From positions 1 to 64,000 of the forward strand of contig JAFGAL010000008.1 in the NCBI GenBank assembly GCA_016933695.1: a stretch of 64,000 nucleotides of DNA, written 5' to 3'. This DNA comes from Candidatus Zixiibacteriota bacterium. GTDB taxonomy: Bacteria > Zixibacteria > MSB-5A5 > GN15 > PGXB01. Below are positions 19,855 through 29,071 of this stretch, in pieces. Made by a program: the position numbers and the translations under genes. The stretch's first letter is position 1. Every line of letters begins with the position of its first letter. The notes beneath the pieces were generated by a model. It searched no databases. It saw nothing but the letters and a program-made list of their open reading frames with translations, and was not told the DNA's origin.

Positions 19855-22341
19855 CTATTTCAACAACACCATCCTCCTGGTTTCGATATACTCCCCGGCT
19901 TGTAACCGATAGAAATATATCCCCGTCGCGGCATCTTTGCCGTTGTCGACTTTGCCGTCCCATGTCACGATATGCTCACCGTGTGTCATTCGTTCATCGA
20001 CCAGTGTCGCGACCTTCCGCCCCAGAATATTGAATACCTCAAGCGTTACCTTCGAAGTCTTGGGCAAATAGAACCGAATTGCGGTACTCGGGTTGAACGG
20101 ATTCGGATAATTCTGTCCGAGGCTGAAATCACGCGGCAGGGTCTTGTCATCCGGTTCGACCGGGGTCGGCTCCAGAAGCGACGCGGAATCGTAGATACCG
20201 TAAATTTCAATGTCATCGAGATTCCACCCGCCCATGGCATGAACATCGTTTATGGATTCCATCTCCCAGCGCACATAAACAGTGGACTGGCTGTCCGCAA
20301 TCGCTGAAATGTCAATATCAGCCTGAGTCCAGGCGTCGGGCAAGGGCCAGTAATTCGTACACTGCCACACTTGTAACCAATCAGTTGCGTTATTCGACAC
20401 CTCGACGGAGGCCCGTCCTCCGGTTCCCATACAAATCCATTTCCAGAATTTCAACTGCACCTTCAAAAGCATGGAACAGTCAATTGCGGTTGTTGTCAGA
20501 TACGTGGGGGAAAGGTTCTGCGGGTAATTACCCTCAAGATTGTATCCATATACATTATCTCCGGTATTTCCACTGGTCGGGTCGGGACCCAAACCATTCC
20601 ATCCCCCACCGCCGGTCGGCACACCATACTCCCAATCCCCTTCGCAGATCCAGCCCGGATCAGTATCCAGTGTCCAGGCATACCGCGGCGACGGGGTTCC
20701 GATCACCAGCTTGACATACCGTTCGACATCATCTTCAGGATGGCTGAGATTCTTGATTTTCACATGTGCATAATGCGCACCATCACAGAGCACATCGGCG
20801 TTGCTGTTAATCGTAACAACCACTTCGGCCGTATCAAACGCCGTTAACATCCCACCGACATCACCGGAAAGCGTGATCCAATCCTGGTACGGCTCAACGA
20901 CAACCTCGTAGGTAACGGGATCATTGTACTTATGCACGAACGTATACGTAGTCCAGGTGGTGTCGAACGGGCCGCCTGACGGTCCCTCCGATTCCAAATT
21001 GGAAGGCGGCTCCGTTTTCATGGCATAGTTATACGCCAGACCTTTAATACAGAAATTGGCGGTACTGTCATCCTCATATACATCATGCCATCCGGAGACG
21101 GTTTTATAATAGCTCTGTCCCGGCTGAGATGCCGACCGCACGGTTGCGCGCGTTTTGGCACCAAGTAAAACGGGCACATCGGATGTGCAATCATACGGCT
21201 GTCCTCCGTCGGATAAAGCCAGGTACAAGTAAAAATCATCACCGGCCGTAAGCTCGACCCCCTTATCCAGCGACACGGTGTGCAGGCCTTTATAATCAAT
21301 ATTTCCTGACGCTGTTGCCAATTCATCCAGCAACTGCCCGCCCTCGAATCGATCAAAAACAATAACCGTATAATCCACGCTGTCGACAGCGGTGTAGAAA
21401 TTCACCGCCGATAACTGGCTGTTACACTCTGCAGCAAAAGCGTTGAACACTTCGGAACAATCTGCTTTGGTGTTTCGCCAGCCGTGATAATCATGATAAT
21501 AAGCCCGGTCATATGGATTGCGGATAACATTCCGAAACGACACGGCCCCCATTTCCGGATGTTTGGCGCAGTGTTTGTCATAATAGGAAATCCAGAAAAA
21601 GCCGGCATACCCCCAGCTCTCTCACCAGCTGTTCTTGCACAGCCAGGCACCCGGTAATGGCGCATGGGTTGTGAGAGTGTCGTCCCATCCGATAATCGCC
21701 ACAGCATGAGTCGGATCAATGTTAATATCAGGCGGTTGGTAATAGATATAGTTATACATGAAGTAGTCGTCTGCCAAAAACGCCGTTCCCAGCGCCCCGT
21801 CTTCCATAATCCGCGTTTTAATCTCATCGATCCGGCTTAAATCCTCACCGGCAGTGAGAAATTCGATATCTCCTGCATAGTAATAATGGTAGCCGGATTT
21901 ATATCTTTCAGGTGCATTATCAAACGACTGCCCATCGATATCCCGCACCGCGCCCTCAAGTCGGGAAAGGTAGGCCGAGACCATCAAATAATCGCCGCCC
22001 TGGTGAACGGTTACACCTTCACCGTCCGGCGGATTGATATCATCATTATTGTAATCATTAAAGCCATTCCACCAGTCCAGATGGTATTCGGCCAGATTCG
22101 GCTCACCGGTTTCGCCCGCCGCGGTCCAGTAACCGGTCATCATCAGGTTGCTTTCGATAGCCGCCATCGTGCCGTGAGTCCAGCAGGTGCCACCGCTTTG
22201 GCTCTTTATCGACGAGATATAATCCTGCCCGGCAACATTCCGTAAATCGAAACGGGTTGGCAATTCGGCGGCGACGGCGCCGACGAACGCAATTAAGAAA
22301 ACAAGTATTGACAGAAACATTATTTTTAGAAAAGCATTCAT
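19855..22341 (-). pseudogene. Secreted papain-like (C1) cysteine protease with C-terminal T9SS-like sorting domain, interrupted by one in-frame TGA (21622-21624)
   Basis: ORFs 21622..22341 and 19855..21552 share one frame; [32 protein letters not shown]-terminus FSLGQNYPNPFNPST...GIYFYRLQAGEYIETRRMVLLK. Confidence 0.75.
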
Positions 22342-22549
22342 ATGACCTCCGGATCCGGGATGATTACGACATTCATATCTAATATACTATATTCTGTATA
22401 GCCAACAAGGATATCTTACTCATCAGCTTTCATCATAAGAAACCCCTGAAAATGGTCTTTCTTTCACAAGACGTTTTACCGATACAAGATATCCAATCTC
22501 ATGTTTTTTTTACCGCTCTCCACTTCGTGAAAAATTTCGCAAATATCGG

Positions 22550-22577
22550 TTGACATCGCATACAGGACTATTATCTT
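22550..22577 (+). promoter_or_regulatory. Sigma70-like promoter upstream of flotillin-like gene
   Basis: TTGACA (22550-22555), 16-nt spacer, TATCTT (22572-22577). Confidence 0.45.
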
Positions 22578-22655
22578 TCACGCCGTAAATGGTTGACTTT
22601 TATGGGCGGCGGGCTGTTCTACCGCCTTTTCATCTTTCTGAAGGAGAGCAAAACC

Positions 22656-24056
22656 GTGAGTCCTCTCATCTATGTCATTATTGCCGTTGTCGTCATCGCG
22701 GCGGCCATTATCGTGGTGGTTCTCAAGAACTATCGTAAAGTTGGACCAAACGAGGTCCTGATTGTCTCGGGCGGCAAAAAACGAACGGTCAAAATGCCGG
22801 ACGGGACCGAACGAGAGGTGGGATATCGCTTACGGATCGGGGGGGGCACATTCGTAAAGCCGTTTATCGAACAGGCACAAATTCTTCCGCTGGAAATCAT
22901 CCCGATGGAATTCCAGGTCACCGATGCCATCTCCACCAACGGCATCCGGTCGACGGTGCGGGGCACCGCCGAAGTGAAAATCGCCGGCGATGAAACCTCG
23001 ATTATTCTCGCCGCGGAGCAGTTTCTCGGCAAACCCCTGACCGATATTCGCGATGTGGCCCTGCGCACGCTCGAAGGTTCCACGCGCGCCCTGATCGGTT
23101 CCATGCATCTCGAATCGATCAATAAAAACCGCAAGGAATTCGGTCAGAAAGTGTTCGATGATGTCGGTGAGTATTTCTCCAATATGGGTTTGAAACTGCT
23201 CTCCTATAACTTAAAGGAAATTACCGATCCTTCCGGATATCTGGAAGCCCTCGGGAAACCAAAAATCGTCGAAGCGCGTCGCGACGCAGAGGTGGCCGAA
23301 GCCGAAGCCGCCCGCGATGCCATTATCAAATCGGCCGAGGCCAAGAAAGAGGGAGACATCGCCAAGATTCAGGCCGATGCCGAAGTGGCCGAGGCCAATC
23401 ATCAGCTGGAACTGAAAAAAGCCGACCTGATGAAAGGTTTGAATATCAAGAAGGCCGACGCCGATTTCTCATACGAGTTGGAACGGCATAAACTCAATCA
23501 GGACCTCAAGGCCGAAGAAGCCAAGGTCAAACTGATCGAAAAAGACACGTCGATTCAGCTTGAAAAGAAAGAAATCGAACGCGTCGAGCAGGAACTGGAA
23601 GCCAAAGTCCGCAAACCCGCCGAGGCCGAGCGGTTCCGTCTGGAAGCCGAAGCCAAAGGTATGGGCGAGGCCAAACGGATTCAGGGTATTATCGAGGCCG
23701 AGCTGGTCGCGAAAGTCGGCCAGGCCGAAGCCGAAGCCCTGCGCAAGAAAGCCGAATCCTGGAATGCCTATTCCCAGCCGGCCCTGTTACAGTTGATGTT
23801 CGAGCGCCTGCCTGATCTGGCCCGTGAGATGGCCGCCCCGATTTCCAAGGTGGACAAGATCGTCATGGTGTCCAATGACGGTAAATTGGGCACGTCGAAA
23901 ATTACCGGCGAAGTGGCTTCGATGATGAGCCAGCTTCCGACCGTTGTCAAGTCGCTGTCTGGTTTCGATCTTGAGGACTGGCTCAAGCGGCTGACTGAAA
24001 AGAACAAAGAGCAGGGGACCACAACTCCGCGGTCGAGCGGTTCAGACAAGGAATAA
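22656..24056 (+). CDS. Flotillin-like SPFH-domain protein
   Basis: N-terminal TM, SPFH region, long coiled coil rich in AEAEA; GTG 22656 preceded by AAGGAG (track start 22593). Confidence 0.88.
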   Translation: MSPLIYVIIAVVVIAAAIIVVVLKNYRKVGPNEVLIVSGGKKRTVKMPDGTEREVGYRLRIGGGTFVKPFIEQAQILPLEIIPMEFQVTDAISTNGIRSTVRGTAEVKIAGDETSIILAAEQFLGKPLTDIRDVALRTLEGSTRALIGSMHLESINKNRKEFGQKVFDDVGEYFSNMGLKLLSYNLKEITDPSGYLEALGKPKIVEARRDAEVAEAEAARDAIIKSAEAKKEGDIAKIQADAEVAEANHQLELKKADLMKGLNIKKADADFSYELERHKLNQDLKAEEAKVKLIEKDTSIQLEKKEIERVEQELEAKVRKPAEAERFRLEAEAKGMGEAKRIQGIIEAELVAKVGQAEAEALRKKAESWNAYSQPALLQLMFERLPDLAREMAAPISKVDKIVMVSNDGKLGTSKITGEVASMMSQLPTVVKSLSGFDLEDWLKRLTEKNKEQGTTTPRSSGSDKE

Positions 24057-24059
24057 GCC

Positions 24060-26405
24060 ATGATATCCAACAGGATCGGCCGTCTGGAGATGTCGCCGAC
24101 GTTGCGCATCAATGCCAAAGCCAAGGCAATGAAGGCCGGCGGGATCGATGTCATTGATTTCTCGGTCGGCGAGCCGGATTTCCCCACTCCGCACGATATC
24201 AAAGAGGCCGGCAAAAAAGCGATCGACGATAATTTCACCGGGTATACCGCCAACGACGGGATTCCCGAACTCAAAGCCGCGATTTGCAAACGGTTCAAAG
24301 AAGATCACAATCTCGAATACAAGAACAACGAGATTATCGTCTCGTCCGGCGCCAAACAAAGCCTCTATAATCTGTTCGTCTCGATTCTCAATCGCGACGA
24401 AGAAGTGATCATACCCGCCCCGTACTGGGTGTCCTATCCCCAGCAGGTGCTGATGGTCAAGGGCAAGCCGGTGATCGTGCCGACGCGCGAGGAAAACGGT
24501 TTCCGCATCACTCCCGACGAATTGAAAGCCAATATCAATTTTAATACCAAAGCGATTATTATTAACAATCCCAGCAACCCGACCGGTTCGGCGTATACCC
24601 GCGAGCAGTTGCAGGAAATCTGCGAGATCGCGGTAGCCGAGGGGTTGTTGATCGTCGCCGATGAGATTTACGAAAAAGTCGTCTACGACGGCTATCGGTT
24701 CTGTTCGATCGCGTCGCTCGGCGACAAGATCAAAGAGAAAACAGTCGTCATCAACGGCGTCTCGAAAGCGTATTCCATGACCGGGTGGCGGATCGGTTAT
24801 GCCGCCGGCCCGCGCGAGATTATCTCGGCCATGAATATCGTGCAGTCGCATACGACCTCGAACGCCAACTCCATCGCCCAGAAAGCGGCCGCGGAAGCGC
24901 TTTCGGGTCGGCAGACCGAGATCAATAAAATGGTCGCGGAATTCCAGGCCCGTCGCAATTACATGCTGAATAAACTCAACCGGATTCCGGGCGTTTCGTG
25001 TTATCAGCCGCAGGGTGCGTTTTATCTCTTCCCCAACACGTCGGAGTATTACAACACCGAATACGGCGGGATGAAAATTCGCAACTCGTACGGCCTGTCG
25101 TACTATCTCCTGAAAGAGGCGGCGGTGGCGGTGGTGCCGGGAAGCGCATTCGGCGCCGAGGACAATATCCGGCTGTCGTATGCCACATCGATGGATAAAA
25201 TCGAGAAAGGCACCGACCGCATTGTCGAGGCGATGTCGAAACTGAAGGAATCACCCAAATACAAGCGTATCGCTCTGCAGAACGTGATGACGCATCCGCG
25301 CGGCAATGCCGAAGCCGATACGGCGATTTCGGTCGACGAGCGCGATGCCCTGGTGCAGGAAGCCGAAGCGGCACTCCCCTATGATCGCTATTTCGAATGG
25401 AACGCCAATATCAACGGCATTATCATCCAACTGCGCACCAATGTCCCGCACCTGTATGATTTCTGGGTGGAGAACTGGTATCCGGCGCAACTGGAGTCCG
25501 ATCTGGAACCGCACGGCATTCTCTACGCCGTCGAGGGAGTCCCCGGACGCAAGCCGTACGGATACTACTGCCCCGAGATGCGCACGGCGGTGCTGTTCAA
25601 CACGTCGTACTACGGACAGGTGCGAAGCTGGGCGCTGGCCATGGCGGCGCAGGCCAGCGAGCGTCTGCTCGATGTCCACGGCATCCGCGCGGCCTGTCTG
25701 GATTACAACGGCCGCGGACTGGCGCTGATCGGTCCCAGGGGACTCAAGCGCGGTTCGACGTTTTTCCGCATGCTCGAAGACGGCGATGCGCGGTTCTTGT
25801 CGAACGACTGGGTGTTTGCGCGGTATCGCGGCAATGATGCCATTGCCGATGCACCGGAACGGAAATTCTACATCAAGACCAACATCGCCAAAACGTTCTC
25901 GCGCTTCAATCGCATTTTCGATCGGAGCAAGTGCGAAAACGTGGTCACCACCCGCGCCGACTGGACCAACATGAAAGAACTCGAAGACGAATGTCCGCTC
26001 GATCTCGGGGAACCATACTGCTACTGGGGGTCCGATGATTCCCGGGCGCTGGTTGATCCGGCCTGGATCGGCGGTCCGAATAAATATGTCAAACGTTCCC
26101 GTCTGAAAACGGTCGTGGTGTTATCGCACAACCCCAACGCCCCGGCGGTCGAGAAACTCTCGCAGGAAGAGGCGCTCGATCTGATTACCGAGGGCAAATA
26201 CCGGGTCCCGACCGGTGCGGGAATGTCCCCGTTTAAAACGCAACCGTTCTTCAATCCGTATATGCTGGCGACCTCGGTCGACCAGGAGGATTTGCAGCGG
26301 CGCAATTTCCACCAGTTGTTGAGGGTCGCGAAAGCCTTCAGGGTCAATATCGGATCGATTCCGCCCGAGACGCTGAAATCACGGATCAAGGACTTACTGG
26401 GCTAG
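24060..26405 (+). CDS. Class I PLP aminotransferase (aspartate-aminotransferase-like) fused to C-terminal HprK/PEPCK-like P-loop domain
   Basis: N-term SVGEPDFPTP, NNPSNPTG, GVSKAYSMTGWRIGY; C-term about 380 aa with DYNGRGLALIGPRGLKRGSTFFRMLEDGDARFLSNDWVFARY. Confidence 0.85.
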   Translation: MISNRIGRLEMSPTLRINAKAKAMKAGGIDVIDFSVGEPDFPTPHDIKEAGKKAIDDNFTGYTANDGIPELKAAICKRFKEDHNLEYKNNEIIVSSGAKQSLYNLFVSILNRDEEVIIPAPYWVSYPQQVLMVKGKPVIVPTREENGFRITPDELKANINFNTKAIIINNPSNPTGSAYTREQLQEICEIAVAEGLLIVADEIYEKVVYDGYRFCSIASLGDKIKEKTVVINGVSKAYSMTGWRIGYAAGPREIISAMNIVQSHTTSNANSIAQKAAAEALSGRQTEINKMVAEFQARRNYMLNKLNRIPGVSCYQPQGAFYLFPNTSEYYNTEYGGMKIRNSYGLSYYLLKEAAVAVVPGSAFGAEDNIRLSYATSMDKIEKGTDRIVEAMSKLKESPKYKRIALQNVMTHPRGNAEADTAISVDERDALVQEAEAALPYDRYFEWNANINGIIIQLRTNVPHLYDFWVENWYPAQLESDLEPHGILYAVEGVPGRKPYGYYCPEMRTAVLFNTSYYGQVRSWALAMAAQASERLLDVHGIRAACLDYNGRGLALIGPRGLKRGSTFFRMLEDGDARFLSNDWVFARYRGNDAIADAPERKFYIKTNIAKTFSRFNRIFDRSKCENVVTTRADWTNMKELEDECPLDLGEPYCYWGSDDSRALVDPAWIGGPNKYVKRSRLKTVVVLSHNPNAPAVEKLSQEEALDLITEGKYRVPTGAGMSPFKTQPFFNPYMLATSVDQEDLQRRNFHQLLRVAKAFRVNIGSIPPETLKSRIKDLLG

Positions 26406-26415
26406 GAGAGAGATC

Positions 26416-26838
26416 ATGGCCAATACCCTGGGTATTATCAAGCCGGACGGTGTTCGCAGGAGACTGGTCGGCAAAATAATCGATAAAATAGAAAACGCCG
26501 GTTTGATCATTCGCGGTTTGAAAACACTCAGACTGTCCCGCGAACAGGCGGAGAAGTTCTATGCCGTTCATGAGAGCAAACCGTTTTACAAATCGCTGGT
26601 GGAGTTTATGACTTCCGGACCGATTGTCGTGATGGTTATTGGCGGCCACGGCTCGATCGAACGCTGGCGCGAACTGATGGGCGCCACCGATCCGGCGAAA
26701 GCAAAATACAACACCATCCGTCGGGAATTCGCCACCTCGGTTGAAAAGAACGTGGTGCACGGCTCCGACGGACCGGACACGGCGAAAACCGAAATCGCCT
26801 TTTTCTTTAAAGAGGATGAAATCCTTCCAAAGGAATAA
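26416..26838 (+). CDS. ndk: Nucleoside diphosphate kinase
   Basis: TLGIIKPDGVRRRLVGKII, KNVVHGSDGPDTAKTEIAFFF. Confidence 0.95.
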   Translation: MANTLGIIKPDGVRRRLVGKIIDKIENAGLIIRGLKTLRLSREQAEKFYAVHESKPFYKSLVEFMTSGPIVVMVIGGHGSIERWRELMGATDPAKAKYNTIRREFATSVEKNVVHGSDGPDTAKTEIAFFFKEDEILPKE

Positions 26839-26844
26839 ATCATT

Positions 26845-28701
26845 ATGTCGGATTCCCTGTATGATACCCGCCTGTATGACCGGTTCAGCCGGGATTTACA
26901 GCGCCGCCTGAACGGACCCAATATCAAGGATATGGCGCTGGAGGATCTTCGCGATGCCGCCCTGCAAACCGGCACCCAGACCAAATTCGGCTCCTGGGGA
27001 TGGCGTTCGGCAGTATCCAGTCGCATTGCGGAAAAGACTGTCAATCTCGGTACCGAAAAATCCCGGGAATATCATCTCAGCGATAATAAAAGGAAAATTA
27101 TCGCCGCCGCTCCCGCCGAACTGGACAAGGTTTTACATCTGATGGAAACGCTTCCCTTTGTCCGCCTCCGGCGGCAAATGGGTGACAATGCCGAGTACAA
27201 TCCAAAATGCAACCTGTACATATCGGTTGCCGACCTGAAAAACTATCGCCTGGCGTACATGTGGGGACACACCATGGGCCCGGTCACCAAGGCGCCCGGC
27301 CCGGAGTTCACGCTGATTCATATCCCCGAAGAACACCAAATCCGCCAGCAGGCATTGGTGATGGCCGAACACAATATCACCATGGTGCTTGGATCGGACT
27401 ACATGGGCGAGGACAAGAAGGGTTTCCTGCGCAACGGCATGTTTGCCGCCGGGGCGCTGGACATGCTCGGCCTGCATGCCGGAACCAAGGTCGTGGTCAT
27501 CAGGGATGCCAAAACCAACAAGCTGAAAAAATTCGGCGTCTTCCTGTTCGGGCTATCGGCAACGGGCAAAAGCACCTGGTCATGCCATCAGCTGGGACTG
27601 GACTGGAAAAAAGGCGAGCGGACGCTGGTCTGTCAGGATGATATCTGCTTTTTAAAACACGATGGTTCCGCCTTCGGCTCGGAGCAGAATTATTTCGTCA
27701 AAACTGATGTCGACGCCAAACTGCAGGAATCAATGTATAACGCGCTGGTGCATAGTAGTGCCCTGTATGAAAACGTCATGATCAACGCCGATGGCTCGCC
27801 GGATTTTCTTGATGAAAACCTTTGCGGCAACGGCCGTGCCGTTATCATGCGCAAGCAGTTGAAAATCAACCGTGGACACTGGCCGTTCCATATGAAGGAT
27901 ATCTGGTATTCAAGCCTGAACCTCCCCCCCGTTGAGGAACTCGACGGACTGGTGTTCGCCTTTATCACGCGCCGCAATACAATCATGACTTTCTCGCAGC
28001 GGCTGAATCCGATTCAGGCCGCGCTGGCGTATCTCTGGGGGGAATCATCGCACAGTTACGCCTCCAATCCGGCCAAGGCCGGCGAATCGGTCCGCACGGT
28101 CGGAACCGATCCGTTTATTGTCGGATCGCGCGCCCACAAGGTCAACCAGTTTTACCGTATTATCATGGATCTGGCTGATAATTATCCCGGCAAGGTCTTT
28201 TTCTATCAGTACAATACCGGCGGTATGGGCGAAATTATCGAGGTCGACAAGGAATCCGGCAAAAAGAACATGATCCGCAAGACCGAACGCGTGCCGATCG
28301 ATATCATGGCGGCGATTCAGCGCGGCGATCTTCGCGATACCAACAAATACCGCCGGAGTTTCCTCGGCACCGAGGAAATCGTCTCCGCCGAGGGCGCCGA
28401 TCTCAGCCAGTATGTCCCGGAGAAATACTACTCGCAGGAGCAAATCGACGACTATTTGCGGGACCTGGTCGACGGCCGTCGTAAGTTTACCGAGAAAGTC
28501 GCCGAAGAGGGGCTGATGCCGGAGATCCAGCGGGCCGCGGAAGAATCATACCGTATCGCGCCGGAGAAATCGACCAGCGTGTTTATCCCGGCCAGAAAGA
28601 CCGATATCCCGCCGCCGCCGAAAGACAAGCCCGCCGGCAAACTGACCGACTGGAAACCCAATCCGCGTCTGGTGCGGGACCGGGGCTGGCGCTACGGATG
28701 A
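26845..28701 (+). CDS. pckA: Divergent ATP-type phosphoenolpyruvate carboxykinase
   Basis: MGEDKKGFLRNGMF, FGVFLFGLSATGKST (cf. PckA GLSGTGKTT), ALYENVMINADG. Confidence 0.78.
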   Translation: MSDSLYDTRLYDRFSRDLQRRLNGPNIKDMALEDLRDAALQTGTQTKFGSWGWRSAVSSRIAEKTVNLGTEKSREYHLSDNKRKIIAAAPAELDKVLHLMETLPFVRLRRQMGDNAEYNPKCNLYISVADLKNYRLAYMWGHTMGPVTKAPGPEFTLIHIPEEHQIRQQALVMAEHNITMVLGSDYMGEDKKGFLRNGMFAAGALDMLGLHAGTKVVVIRDAKTNKLKKFGVFLFGLSATGKSTWSCHQLGLDWKKGERTLVCQDDICFLKHDGSAFGSEQNYFVKTDVDAKLQESMYNALVHSSALYENVMINADGSPDFLDENLCGNGRAVIMRKQLKINRGHWPFHMKDIWYSSLNLPPVEELDGLVFAFITRRNTIMTFSQRLNPIQAALAYLWGESSHSYASNPAKAGESVRTVGTDPFIVGSRAHKVNQFYRIIMDLADNYPGKVFFYQYNTGGMGEIIEVDKESGKKNMIRKTERVPIDIMAAIQRGDLRDTNKYRRSFLGTEEIVSAEGADLSQYVPEKYYSQEQIDDYLRDLVDGRRKFTEKVAEEGLMPEIQRAAEESYRIAPEKSTSVFIPARKTDIPPPPKDKPAGKLTDWKPNPRLVRDRGWRYG

Positions 28702-28785
28702 TCCGACGGGAGAATGACACCGAATTCTGAACTTTTATTTAGTTAACTTGTTTTCATTCGTACGAGTTAAGTTGGACTGGAGATT

Positions 28786-29067
28786 ATGACGATGCCGACC
28801 TATCAATATAAATGCACCAAATGCGGCCATGAGTTCGAGGAGTTCCAATCCATGAACGACAAGCCGCTGGAGACCTGTCCGAAATGCGGCGGGAAACCGG
28901 AACGGATTATCAGCGGCGGTGCGGGGTTTTTATTCAAGGGATCGGGGTTTTACATTACCGATCACCGCTCCAAGGCATATAAAGAGGCCGCCGGCAATGA
29001 AACAGGCGGCGCGGTCGTCGAGAAAAGCGACAAATCCAAAAAGGAGACGACCTCATCGGCGGCATGA
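28786..29067 (+). CDS. FmdB-family zinc-ribbon protein
   Basis: MPTYQYKCTKCGHEFEEFQSMNDKPLETCPKCGG. Confidence 0.9.
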   Translation: MTMPTYQYKCTKCGHEFEEFQSMNDKPLETCPKCGGKPERIISGGAGFLFKGSGFYITDHRSKAYKEAAGNETGGAVVEKSDKSKKETTSSAA

Positions 29068-29071
29068 GACC

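Noticed and set aside
21622-21624. TGA as selenocysteine codon in the protease
   Set aside because: Position corresponds to a conserved Gly, not Cys; the catalytic Cys is a normal TGC codon upstream
21622-21624. UGA recoded as glycine, as in SR1/Gracilibacteria
   Set aside because: TGA terminates many genes here and RF2 is present with a UGA-dependent frameshift site
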